Assembly: GCA_030512335.1 (NCBI GenBank)
Contig: JAULSU010000001.1
Location: 7,192,001-7,256,000 of the forward strand
Source of the DNA: Immersiella caudata
Lineage: Eukaryota; Ascomycota; Sordariomycetes; Sordariales; Lasiosphaeriaceae
DNA length: 64,000 bases
Direction of reading: 5' to 3'
The translations under genes were made by a program, and so were the position numbers. Positions within the stretch are counted from its first letter, which is position 1. Each line of letters opens with the position of its first letter. Positions 10,242 through 21,333 of the stretch are shown one piece after another. Under the pieces are notes generated by a model, which made no database searches, was not told the DNA's origin, and saw nothing but the letters and a program-made list of their open reading frames with translations.

Positions 10242-11801
10242 TCAAGACGAATTGTTTGGCTCCCTGAGTTTAGTGCTTCCATGGTTTTGACCCTGAGAAC
10301 GAGGATTCTTTGCCAACTTGATGACGTTTTCGAGGTAGCCAGCTGTCCCACTGTACCGCTCCACAATTTCCTCAATGTCGGCAGTAGAAAATGATTTGCT
10401 AGACAGCTTCTTGCGCCCAACGAGAGCCGTATTGCGAGTGCTGGGGATTCTCAGCATCTCCTGTTCGACCTCCCAGCCACAATCCCTTGCTATCTGCGCC
10501 ACCCAGTGAACGAGCGATGCGTAGCTAGACTCTGCTTTGGTTTTATCCTTGGAAGCTGGCGCTCGGAACTTGTTGCCCGCAAGGTTGTGACTGCAGCATG
10601 GGATTGCGATGAACGGACAGTTCGAGATTGTGGCGAGTATCGGTGTCCATGGCGTAAGCTCATCGGCGTGATTCGATATGATGAATGTACCCTCAGGGAA
10701 CCGTCCGTCATGGATCAAGTCTGCAGAGAAGTCGTCGTTCGTCAGCTCGTCTAACCTGGCCTTGCTGACGGGTGGCGGAAGCAGGACAAGTTGCTGCAGT
10801 GAGTCACTGGTAGTGTCGGAATCAGTAGATGACTTTGTAGTGCTGTATGTTTTCCAGGACTTCCTCTGTCGCGCATCAAAGCCCCAGCCGCGGTATCCTT
10901 CTTGGTTGAGTATCCAGACGAGAAGACCGTTCCCGCATCCGATATCCACGAATCCAGGAAAGGGGGCTTTTCCGTACATGTCGACCCATAGCTCCATGAG
11001 GAACGCGGCGATGCTCAAATCTTCGAAAATGTGCTTCTCCGGGTCCGTTGATTCGGCCCAGCTGTCGATTAAACCCCTCGCATATTTTTGCTTGAGCGTG
11101 GCGTAAGTGTTCTGCACTCTCGCCTGCGGGATCAAGACGTCATGCTGTACTCTCTTTTGGTAACCGGCAAGCCTGCCTTCGCCATGCTTGTAGATGACCT
11201 TGAGAAGCTGGAAAGCAGTTCTCGTGAGCTTCTCTACAAATCGGTCGCTTTCATGGTAGAACAGATAAGAAATAGAGATGGATCCACGACAGTCGACTGC
11301 CGTCCACTCATGGAGAAACGCGATCCCCTGAACTTTCGGGTGGTAAAAGGGCATCTCCGCCTCGGAGACGTGCGGAATGTAGACGATGAGAGTTCTCTCG
11401 ATCCCATCGTCGTCGTGGCCATCCTCGCGAACGGATTGCACCTGTTTAAAAATGAGGCAGGACTGGTCCATGGGCTCATCTCTCATTGTGTTGCGAGGGA
11501 TGAGCCTGCGGATCATGCAACGACGCAATTCAAAGCCATGGAAGCTAGGAAAGGAAGGAGCGTCATCTGGAAGACCCTCAACCCCTTCGCCATCGAAGAG
11601 TATGTCGGCGCGAAAGAGCCAAGATGAATTGATGTTGGGATTCTTGATCATGTTAACCATGATGCTCATGTAAATTTCAGGGGGGAATGAGCAGCCATGG
11701 TGAAAGAGAGGCCGCCAAAGACCAACACCATTGGCAAAGTCGCCATTTTGGATGACAATAGAGGCCGCATCACATGCGAGTTCCGTTGGGTCAAATCCCA
11801 T
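10242..11801 (-). CDS. TRM44: tRNA (uracil-2'-O-)-methyltransferase Trm44
   Basis: One uninterrupted frame of 519 residues. It contains the S-adenosylmethionine-binding block FVDIGCGNGLLV (about residues 282-293), followed by the characteristic EGYRGWGFDARQRKSW, and further on the NHADELTPW block. Both are hallmarks of Trm44/TRMT44, which methylates the 2'-O of U44 in serine tRNAs. Its length is close to yeast Trm44. The protein is expected in the cytoplasm. Its stop codon is only 11 bp from the stop of the dioxygenase on the other strand, so the two transcripts must overlap at their 3' ends. Confidence 0.93.
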   Translation of the reverse strand: MGFDPTELACDAASIVIQNGDFANGVGLWRPLFHHGCSFPPEIYMSIMVNMIKNPNINSSWLFRADILFDGEGVEGLPDDAPSFPSFHGFELRRCMIRRLIPRNTMRDEPMDQSCLIFKQVQSVREDGHDDDGIERTLIVYIPHVSEAEMPFYHPKVQGIAFLHEWTAVDCRGSISISYLFYHESDRFVEKLTRTAFQLLKVIYKHGEGRLAGYQKRVQHDVLIPQARVQNTYATLKQKYARGLIDSWAESTDPEKHIFEDLSIAAFLMELWVDMYGKAPFPGFVDIGCGNGLLVWILNQEGYRGWGFDARQRKSWKTYSTTKSSTDSDTTSDSLQQLVLLPPPVSKARLDELTNDDFSADLIHDGRFPEGTFIISNHADELTPWTPILATISNCPFIAIPCCSHNLAGNKFRAPASKDKTKAESSYASLVHWVAQIARDCGWEVEQEMLRIPSTRNTALVGRKKLSSKSFSTADIEEIVERYSGTAGYLENVIKLAKNPRSQGQNHGSTKLREPNNSS

Positions 11802-12744
11802 TGCAGTCTAAGTGAAGTTTTTTCCCTTTAGGAACGAAGTCGGTTACTTAGGGGGCGCGGTCCTGGAAAAATGCGCGTGAAAGCTATGTGGAGAGCAATT
11901 CACTGAATGCAATAGCGGCTCCGTCGTGGAATTGGCCGTTACACACTGGCTGCGCTGTCTTCGTTGGCGGGGAGGCAAACGATAATGAGTTGATGCGACG
12001 CGATCGGGAAGGGCGAAAAGGGAGGCGAAAAATAGCGCCCAGCCCGGTCTTTGCGCTGTCTTGGCCCGCTGGATGGCGGCGATCCTGAGAGCCTGGCCGC
12101 TGTTTTCCGTCGGTGTTGGCCGGTCCGTGGCTCTGGTGATCAACTTGATGAACCCGGGCGCTGTGTCAGATCTGCTGACGCTACCAAAGAGAGTTTGACG
12201 CGAGGCCTCTGGTGCGCGAGTGAGCCACAAACGGCTGGCAAGAGATGGCTCTCAAAGTCTTCCGGCTTTCTAGAAGCGGCTGCAAGCGGCGGGGAGGCCA
12301 AGAATTTGGGTGTGACGCAACGGTGCTGAAAGTCTCTTGGGGAGTCATCGTAGTGAATTTGGCGAATGAAAGGCTCCCAACGGTATCCACTCGATATGCT
12401 CGCGCTGTGACTGGCAGTCATTTACTCCGGCCCTCCCTGCCCCTGCTCAGGCCATAAGGCAGCAACTCCCCACCTAACGTATCTTTGCTTTCTTCCCCGA
12501 ACTGGATCCAGCCTGCAACCTTCCCCTCATTCTCTCTCTCTATCCTTCATCACCAAGTCATCGCCTCGATCACTTCTGCCAACTTAAAGCTTATCGCTTG
12601 CCAGCCTCAACCAGAAACAGCTTACAACAACACCCCCATCCGCACCGCACAGTTCAGCGAGACACTATCACAGTCGTCGGTCGCTATCTTCCCCTCCCTT
12701 TACACAAACCCATCTCCCAAGGACACCCCGAGAAACTCGAGTTT
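11802..12744. promoter_or_regulatory. Divergent promoter between TRM44 and eIF1
   Basis: About 940 bp separate the two divergent start codons. The part nearest eIF1 (about 12490-12560) is rich in C and T, typical of 5' leaders of highly expressed fungal genes. Small frames here are not supported. Confidence 0.5.
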
Positions 12745-13469
12745 ATGTCAATCGAAAATCTCAAGTCCTACGGTACGTGCAAGCCGTCGCTTATTTTGCC
12801 CCAGCCCTGGTTGCATACAGCTGGGGCGTGTCGGCCCTCAGTTGTTCGCATCTTCAATTGCGTGGGCGTTGGGAGCGGTGGGGACGCCACCCAAGAATAA
12901 CCCCTCCTTGAACCTTCATGGGCTGTGGCTTAGGTTGACTTCAACGGAACTCGACGGTTAACGTTCAACCGCATCATAGACCCCTTCGCCGAAGCCGACG
13001 ACGACTCCGGACAGACTAAACAGACTCAGGAGTACATCCATATACGCATTCAGCGTACGTATCCCCCCAACCTTCACCATCCCATCACATGCTAGCCTCG
13101 GATGTCGCATCGAGCCAAGGCCACCGATCGTATTGGATCTCGAGATTGACTTTATTCTTCCTGCAGAGCGTAATGGACGGAAGACCTTGACCACTGTCCA
13201 AGGGATTCCCAGCAAGTTTGATCACAAGAAGATCCTCAAGGTCGTCAAGAAGGATTTCGCTTGCAATGGCACTATCATCAGCGACACGGAGTCCAAGGGC
13301 ATGGGAGAGGTGATTCAGCTCCAGGGTGACCAGCGCCTGAAGATCAAGGAATTCCTCACCAATAAGGATGAGGGTCTTGGACTTGATGAGAAGACCATCA
13401 AGGTTTGTAATTCATATCTTCGGAGCCAGTGTCCACATGCTAACTCTTATCCAGGTCCACGGCTTCTAA
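12745..13469 (+). CDS. SUI1: Translation initiation factor eIF1
   Basis: Four exons, 12745-12772, 12980-13054, 13167-13402 and 13455-13469, give 117 residues, the usual eIF1 size. The first and last coding exons are tiny (28 and 15 nt). The SUI1 fold is clear: NGRKTLTTVQG, KKILKVVKKDFACNG, GEVIQLQGDQR and the C-terminal IKVHGF. eIF1 binds the 40S subunit near the P site and controls start-codon selection. All three introns are GT-AG; intron 1 is 207 nt. Confidence 0.97.
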
Positions 13470-14020
13470 GCCCGACATGTCCAGCGTGCCGCCATCTCGC
13501 TAGATGGTCAAGAAGCGGCTTCCGAGGCGGACGTCAATCGGGGGCAGGCTTCTTGATGTGAAGCGATGAGAAGAGTCTTCGAGTGTGAGATTCGAGTGGC
13601 ACGATGACATGATACCCAGGCGGATGCGGGCTTCTCTAAGTTTGCCCTGCACGGAACGCAGCCGAATCCTTCGTTTTGCGATATGGATCGTTCGCTTGGG
13701 TTGCCACGTCTTCGGATCCTGAAGGCGATGATGACGGGTATCCAAAGCCTGCATGTCTCTCATTTGGGTTCAGCAGGGCTCCTAGTTTAGGCAATGGAGA
13801 CGAATATTCCGCACAACGCAGCCTTGCAACGCGATTGAGTCGTTGATGATGATACTTGGTTTGATTCCACTGATTGACCTAAACTCCGTCGCTGGTCCTT
13901 TGAGGTGCTTCCCCGCTAACCTCCCCATTCTTCCCAATCTGAGGGTATCGTATAATCTAACATAAGAGATCCAAAGACACATATTTCATAGATAACAAGG
14001 AAAAGAGACAAAGTTCGCCC
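13470..14020. other. Convergent 3' regions of eIF1 and EOS1
   Basis: No supported gene. The minus frame 13500-13763 and other short frames have no recognisable content. Confidence 0.45.
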
Positions 14021-15174
14021 TCATAAAATATCACCCGTGTTACCTGTATACTCCATCATCCTTGATGCCACAGTTTCAACTTCCTGCCATGCTCTTTTGG
14101 CCATCGTTGCCATGGGGATCTGTGGGTAGTTGGTTCGATTCGAGTGAAGCTGCGCCAGCAAAGCCACCATGCTGATGAAGCTAGCAATGGAGAAGACGCT
14201 GATGGACATGGAGGTTTCCTTCCGGATGTTGATCTTTCTCTGCGTGACGTGATACATCGCGGTCAAAGTCTGGGAAAGGGGGAGCGTTAGTGTTCGTGTC
14301 TTCGGTTTCTGTTGATGCATCCGTGTGATATGGGGGAGGTATACCGTTGAGATGGCTATCCAGACGGGGAGGAGGAGGCGCGGGTCGGCGAAACCGCCGG
14401 TTACCCAGAGGGCGCACGAGGTGAGGTAGGTGTTTGTGGCGGCTATTGTGAGCAGGCGGACGATGGTGGCTTGGGGGGTGTAGTTGACGAGCCTAGGGTT
14501 TTAGGTTCAGGTCAGTCTCAGGACGATTGCCGGAGCCAGGTGTGGAGGGTGTGGCGTACCAGCGGGACATGAGGCAATCGGTGAAGAAGAACGAGAGGTA
14601 GCCCGATGCGCCGCACTAGATAAGGGGATCAACTTGACGGCGACTTGGTGAGACGGAAGGGGCATCGTACCCAGATGGTGGCGAGGAACGTTTCGGTGAG
14701 ACGGAGGCGGGCTTCGAAGGTCATGTCGAGGCTGGCCAAAGATGGGGCGGCGCCTAGGCTCGTCTCGGGAGGGTTGCCGGCCTTGAAGTTTGCGCGGCCG
14801 AAGAACATTAGGTGTATCATTGCGAGGAGTCGAAGGGCGAGAGGGAAGCCCCAGAATAGGGCCGGAGCGATCGAGAGGAGGCGACATAAGAAGAGGAGAG
14901 GGTGCCATGCTTCTGATACACCGAGGACGACGGCCAGCCGGGGTTGGAGGAGGGAAGAGCGCGCAGTTACGGCGCTCGGATCGTTGGAATCGGATGCGCC
15001 GAGGTTTGATCGGGCGCTAGAGATGCCGAAGTCTTCACCGCCGTAATGGTCGCCAGCATGGTTGCTGGTGCCGTGCTTGGATTTTCGGGAACCATTGGGA
15101 TAGCCGCCGCCGAAGGGGCCGTTACCATCCGCCGCCGTCCGACGCTGCGCGGGTGTCCTCACTCGGTTGGACAT
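14021..15174 (-). CDS. EOS1: Eos1-family N-glycosylation protein
   Basis: Exons in transcript order are 15174-14671, 14615-14560, 14492-14345 and 14269-14021; they encode 318 residues and all phases agree. A Ser/Gly/Asn-rich N-terminus of about 75 residues precedes the conserved membrane part: LFLCRLLSIAPALFWG, RLTETFLATIW, FFFTDCLMSRW, NYTPQATIVR, then MYHVTQRKINIRKETS and a final helix SVFSIASFISMVALL. This matches the four-helix Eos1 family of the fungal endoplasmic reticulum, linked in yeast to N-glycosylation and oxidative stress tolerance. Exon 2 is only 56 nt. It diverges from the Mba1-like gene, 566 bp between start codons. Confidence 0.87.
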
Positions 15175-15740
15175 CTAGATCCGACTCTAACCCCATGGAA
15201 GACGGAGTCCACCCCGATGTCTCGAACAAAAAGGGGGATGGGCCAATTGCTCGGCTTTTTGTGCTGTCTCGGGACGAGGAGCTCTGTATTTCGGGTATTC
15301 TGCCGCGTTGTCGTGTGACTATTTCGCAGAAGGTTGGTGGCCTCTCAATTGGCGTCATGTCGCAATCCCAAGACCTGTGCCTGAGGGGGATCCCCTGTTA
15401 AACGTGTGGATTGTGCGCTGTAATTGGTCGAATGGAGGCTTTTGAGTTCCCAAGGTGGGGGCAAGGCTGAGCCGCTGAGGCAAGCAGCCGCTACCACCTG
15501 GGGGGTTTTTCCGCTCTCGAGCCGGCCCCGTTTTTTTTTTTGGTCCCGCCAGCGCGTGTCGAATTTTGAAGATCCGCGATCCATCCCGGAGCGCCCGCCA
15601 CTGAACGGAGCTCCTTGCCCGCCAATCCGGAGACCAAGTCGAGGCCCCGAGCCATGAATACTGAGGAACGACGTCCGTAGAGACCACCCAGCGAAGAGAC
15701 AAAGCCCTTGAGCGACCCAAACGCAGCATCGCGTTCAAGA
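15175..15740. promoter_or_regulatory. Divergent promoter, EOS1 / Mba1-like gene
   Basis: The 566-bp spacer contains a run of ten or more T at about 15532. No coding content is supported, although frames are open on both strands because the region is GC-rich. Confidence 0.4.
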
Positions 15741-16723
15741 ATGGCATCCTCCGGTTTAGGCCTACGGGCTTCCCGGAACATGTTCTCATCTACGGCAACG
15801 AGGGCCGCGATGGGCACGGCGATATCTAGGAATACGGCTGCACAAATGGCCATACGGGGCGCTCGATACCGCTCTTTTGATCGTAGGGACAAGGACCCAG
15901 GACCCACGGCTCCCTCACTCCAACTACGACAGAGCATGGGTTCCATTGAGCCCTCGGTCCTGCAATCGATGCTCCCAGGTTCGTTACCCAAGCTTCGACA
16001 CTGTCGACCCCGCTCAGCTAACCACGCAATTCAGCAACCATGATCAGGCCCCCATTATCACGATGGCCTCGCACTCGAAAGGAGTTCTTCGGCTTCCTCT
16101 GGGACGTCGTCAAGTGTGAGATGCGCGGAAAGTTGCAGGTCTTCCTCATGTCGGTATCGTCAAAGAAGGGTATCCTCAAGCCAAGGCAGTTCAAGCTCAA
16201 CAACGCCAAGGTCATCCTCACAGCCAAGGCCATGCACCGCGAGATGGCGGAGGCGCTCGCATCTGGCAACAAGGGTGCGCTGAACAAAATCTGCGTCAAG
16301 TCACTGGCCATTCCTATGGTGACAGCAGTGGAACAGCGACCGAAATCGAGGCGTTACGAGTGGGAGTTGTTGAAGTACAACGGACGACCGAAGATCGTGT
16401 CGCAGGTGCTGGCGCCGGTTTCGATGGACAAGGGTGCCCCCCTTGTGCGCCAAGTGGTCGTGCGGATCAAGAGCAGGCAACGCCGGACCACATACGAGAG
16501 GAAAAATAAGGGCCTTTGGGAGGTCACGCCGGCTGGCCAGCAGGAGACGGATCTGGTCGAACACCTAGTGATTGTGTGCATCGTCAATCCCAAAACCTGG
16601 GTGTCCAGTGAGTGGCGGGTATTGGGGAGCGTTCAGCCGACATCGTACGAGGAGTGGAGATTGGAGATGGACACGATCGAGGCTATCGACCAGGAGGAGG
16701 TGAAGAAGAACCTCAAGCTCTGA
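15741..16723 (+). CDS. MBA1: Mitochondrial Mba1/mL45-like ribosome-associated protein
   Basis: Exons 15741-15978 and 16035-16723 give 308 residues with a 56-nt intron. The N-terminus is a classical mitochondrial presequence: basic, Ser/Ala-rich, no acids for about 45 residues. After it comes a Tim44/Mba1-type domain with many Lys and Arg (RPPLSRWPRTRKEF, LAIPMVTAVEQRP, LVRQVVVRIKSRQ, WVSSEWRVLGSVQPT). In yeast Mba1 anchors mitoribosomes to the inner membrane for co-translational insertion; the animal relative is ribosomal protein mL45. The start is the first Met in the frame; the open frame further upstream has no Met. The family call rests on overall pattern rather than a single motif. Confidence 0.82.
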
Positions 16724-17512
16724 GGATTGTCTATGTGTACGATATCAGGATGTTAATGTGTTGTACATACCCATAGACTTGTACTATCTACCTAGTCGGC
16801 TGTAAATAACAGCGTTGGAAGCATGTACCATTCCACCGTATCCTCGGCCCCGTCCAAGCTCTCGTCAGTGTTTTCGGCAACGAGCCAGCCCAAGTCGGAA
16901 CATCAACATAACCTCAGCAACAGTATCCATCCTCTCCTTCGACACTAAAATGGCAGTGCTCATGCAAGCAGCTCTCGGGTTGCGAGTGGATGCGCAGATT
17001 TCCTCCCAAATTGCAGCTGCTGATTGGGCGGAGTACTGCACCGCGGAGGGCACAGGGGCTACTCTGCCACCTGACATCAAGGCTAAATCTCACGTTTCGA
17101 GAGATCATCTGCTCTTGTTGGTGTAGAATCGGGGAGCAGTCCAAAATTTGAGAGAACACTGCAACATGTTAAGCCGGAAACCAGCCAACGTCCATGAGGG
17201 TAGCCTCATCACCGCGAACAGATCCTGAGGAGCAATCGTTTCCATTCTGTTGCCAAGTTGTTCCTCCATAAATAGAATATTAAACGTGTGTGCTTCACCC
17301 ACCAGAATCGAATACATGCCTCTTCCAGCCATTCCTTCATAATAACGAGCGTCAGGGGTATAACCACGACCAAACCTATAGCGAGGCCAGAAGAAAGGGG
17401 TCAAAACGTTCCACGCCGACAATCTCACCCCAAAACAACCATCCCTCAAAGACAACGTCCGCCCATTTCCGCTCGAAGTCAGCCAACCCACGAAGGCAAG
17501 TGCCACATCCCT
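16724..17512. other. Convergent 3' regions, no supported gene
   Basis: Between the stops of the Mba1-like gene and the SSS transporter. The plus frame 16815-17126 and minus frame 17105-17506 (133 codons) have no recognisable features; the latter may be 3' UTR of the transporter. Confidence 0.4.
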
Positions 17513-20026
17513 TTAAACAAACTTCCCATCCTCCTTACCCTTCGCAGACACCTCCACAGCAGCCTCAGTGGCATTGTCGTCATCCAACACAGCCTCCTGT
17601 TGCGCAGAGGCCTCAGCACTAGGGCGGTCAAGGCCAGTGAATCTCTGTCCCTTGGCTTTGGCATGCACCCATTGGCTTCCCAGCCTCAGCGTAAGCGTGG
17701 CCAAGGCCCAAAGCATGCCACCGATCGGTGCAGCAACGAACGCACCAAAGGCGCCCCATCCTTCCGCAAACAGACCCTGCTCGAGAAGGATAAGGCGGCC
17801 ACCGTCATAGGCGTTGCCGTAGTAGACAGTACCGAAGAGGAAGACACTGAAGATGCCGCCGAGGCCACCAACGACAACCTCCCAGCCGCTCCAGAAGTAG
17901 GCCCGATCGTTGAGACCAATCACCAGCACGGGGATGGTCGCAGCGGAGACAAGGTCGGTGATGAGATAGATCTGGAGAATAGACGGTGCGCGGATGGCGA
18001 TGGAAACAACTGGGATAATGAGGAGGACGACACCGAGGCGGATCCACCAAATGTTCAAACGGTTGCGGAACAGGTCATTTGAGGCGGAGGAAACCATGGC
18101 AGATTGGAGGGAGTCAAAGGCAGCGGTGCTAAGGGTGACAGACATCACCAGCACAAAGCCAACGACCCAAGAGGGGAGCTGCTCTAGGAGGGCAAAGAAG
18201 GCAACTGCACCGTCGATGGGATTCTCCGGGTCAGGGCCAGGCACAACATTCGCCCAGACGGCGATGAGACCGGTGGAGCCCACAAGCGTGATGATGCAGA
18301 GGATGGCACCAACGGCGATGGAGATGCCGAGCCAGAGATCCTTGTCAGACTTGGAAGCGAATGTGCGCAGCCAGAAGGAGGAAAGGAAGAAATCGTTGGT
18401 GAGAATGGCAACCGGGAGGATGTAAAGCAGCTGCCAGCCGAGAAGGGAGGATTTGGTGAGGCCGGAGGGTTGGATGAGGCTGGTGTCAATATTGACCTCG
18501 ACACCGATAGCAATGGCGGCGATGGTGATAAGGCCAACGACCATGGCACCTTGGACGTTATCGGTGATGAAGGAGATTCGGAAACCGCCGAGGGCTGGAA
18601 GATATGTGAGATTTAATACTTGAGGCACACGAGATAGAAGGCATCGAGAATGTCAGAGAAAAGATGACTTACAAGTATAGATGGTGGTGATAACGCATTG
18701 CACAATCATGACCGGCAGGCCATTGAGCCCGGACAGAAGTGACACAACCTGCCCGATGGCAGACAACTCTGACACCATGTACAGGAACAGCGTCAACAGT
18801 GTCATACCACCGAGATACAGTGCCGTAATGATGCCATAACGCTGCTTTGTCCACTCGGTGAGGACGAAGCCTTCAGGACACTTGCGGCGGATGATAGGAC
18901 CAAGCGCAGCGAAGACGAACAGTGGCAGGCCCGAAGACAAGGCATAGACGACCACGCCCTGGACGCCGGCGATCGTAGCAAGCTGCGGGTAAGCAAAGAG
19001 GATTCCGGATCCCAGAGCTGTGAAAATTCAGCGTGTCAATACACAAGCGGTCAGGGAAAGGGGAAGAGGGGGGGGGAAGGGGGTTGATCTGAGGAGCGGC
19101 AGCACGTTTCCCACGCAAGCATTAACTTGATCGAGTAATCACGGTACAATCTCAGCTTCGCCTCCACGAGTCCAACATCTCTCCCCCTTTGGCTCTCCTG
19201 GCGAAAGGAGCGCAAGGAGGTTGGAACTGAAGGTACTCGCTTCGACTCGGCGCCCGTAGTGAGCCGCAGTCTCGCATCACTCAAGGCCATACACTACCCT
19301 CAGCACAACCAGCTCCCTTCCACGGTTGAAAGGCAGTGACCGTAATCCAGGGGTAACGCACAGCCAAGAGAAGATGGGAGATCTGGTGAACTTTGGGTAC
19401 GAACCTACGATCAACCACCTGCATGTCTCATCGCCAACCAAGAAGCGCCGTCTCGGTTGCCCGATGTCGCCATCGGGATTCGGTCATCTGTGTTGCTCAT
19501 GTTGCCGCCGATGTCATTGCGTTTGCGATCCCCATCCGGGGTGTCTCCGAATAAAAGACAAATGCTGTTGTTGTCCGTCGCTACCGCTCTTGATCTCCCA
19601 GTGGTTCACGGCAGGGCAGTGAGCGCCGCATCTTTCAGAAGCGTCTCTCTACTCACCAGAAGCAATGAAGTTCAGAGCAAGCGGCCAAGCTAAAAACGGC
19701 ACAACGGCCAACGAGTCAGTACTTTTTGTGCTTCCACCTCAGCAGTCGCAGCCGGGGAGAAAGCAAGAAAAACGGCAGGGTTGGCCAAAATAGCCTTCCA
19801 GCAAACGGGGTGGGAAATGTCCTCTAACCCGTCTGAGTCCTGTTGGCAGAGAGAAACTCTCCCTTGGACTGGTTTCTCATCGTCCACGCAATTCCTGTTC
19901 CAACGACTCTGTGCCTGTCGTTAGCATCCCGCTCGCCGTTTTCCCACATCAAATCCCCGCTTACAAGAACGCTCCATAGGTCAGGTAAATGATGGCGTTT
20001 GACGCCGCAAACGATGGTTGGCCCAT
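17513..20026 (-). CDS. Sodium:solute symporter family transporter (Dur3-like)
   Basis: Five exons in transcript order: 20026-19971, 19908-19829, 19689-19657, 19017-18673, 18594-17513; 531 residues, frame closes. The small first exons encode helix 1 (AIIYLTYGAVVGTGIAW) and the segment GEFLSANRTQTAWPLALNFIA; exon 4 continues with LGSGILFAYPQLATIAG and exon 5 with GGFRISFITDNVQG, the signature region of SSS permeases. About 12-13 membrane helices follow, ending in a hydrophilic tail rich in Ala and Glu. Relatives include proton-coupled urea permease Dur3 and other fungal SSS carriers at the plasma membrane; the substrate here is an inference. The first donor (GTTCTT) is weak but is the only join keeping phase, and the third intron is 639 nt, long for this genome. 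Confidence 0.88.
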
Positions 20027-21333
20027 GCTTTCCGTCCCTTGTGACCCCTTGGTCAAACAGCGATGACAGTCGGTTCGTAGTTGTTGTTGCACTTCCTTCC
20101 GAGGCGGATCCTTGGTGTTCCAAGCGTTGTTGGGTATTTCTTTCCCTCAACCGAATGAAAAAGCAAGACAGACGAGCACCACTTTAAAGTTCTCATAAGC
20201 CCTACGTTCCTCAAAGCCTCCGTCGTACCAAATGCGAGCCGAAATCGTGGGATCGAGATCCAACTTTGTGTTCAAGGTTGCTCACTCAGCAGCTTTTTCC
20301 CCCTCAAACCCTGCGCTGCACCATGCCCTTTTATACCTACCTCTTCTCTCCTCGATCGGCACCTGTCCAGAAAGCCAAGATAGTTAGCCTCTCCCGGAAC
20401 CAAACCCCATTGCATTTTTGCCCTTCCTACCGCCGTCACCCTGCCAAAAAAATTACGTTCCCGATCCACTCAACGCACACGGGGTCCCACCCACATCACC
20501 CATGATCCCGAAGCAGACCGCATCCACCCGCATGAGCAAGGCGTGGGGGGAACCAACACCCATCAAACTCCTTGCCCGACGATGAACGCCCCCCGAAATA
20601 ACACCAATCGCTGCTCCACTGGCGAAGAGCCTCGACCGCGCCCTTTACACACCTTGGCTCTGCCGCTTTCTCAGCGACCAGCGTCACGATTGGCGAGTAC
20701 ACAGCATCATTTGATCGCCAGCTTATGCAGCTACCGTGTCGGCGTGTCGGTGATATCTCCTCGGCCTGGCGTGGCAGCGAAGCCTGGTCCAAGGCGCCCG
20801 GCAATCTGGTCGTCTCCTCTCGATTTTCCTGTGTGAAATGTTAGCGCTGGTCGTGAACATGGTCTCTGGTTATGTTTTTTCTCTTACCGCGGCAGCCGAC
20901 ATCGCCCACGCGAGTTAGCGTTGCCGGTACTGTTGCGCTAGGCGCTCCCCTTCATGAACAAACCTTGGTGCTGTGGTTCTCCCAACTGGCAAGTGTCACG
21001 CGGAGGAGCGAGGTTTGGTCTCGACTTGGCTTCATTCATTCATTCATTCATTCATTCATTATGTCTATCTACATCTGAGATGGCCGAAGCCCATTCGCGA
21101 GACCACTGTGAGAACTTCCGCAACCGATATCCGCACTTGTTTCCGTGACCGTTCCACTTTGAGAGACAAACCCGAACGCGTTGCGCCTAACCCTTCCTTC
21201 TAAGTCAAACCAGACTGTTCCGAGTTTCCAGAGCGACCAGAACTACTGGATCCCAACTCCAAAGCTGCAAAGAGCAAGTGGCAAGGCGAAGCCTATCGTG
21301 GTTTACCACGCAAGGAACGACAGGGAAGAGCGG
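20027..21333. other. Intergenic, promoter of the transporter and 3' side of RRM gene
   Basis: About 1.3 kb without supported coding sequence. It holds a CATT-type microsatellite at 21031-21060. The frames at 20496-20836 on both strands are low in recognisable content. Confidence 0.45.
21031..21060. repeat. Microsatellite (TTCA)n, seven units
   Basis: Thirty bases of perfect TTCA repeats just upstream of the 3' end of the RRM gene on the opposite strand. Confidence 0.95.
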
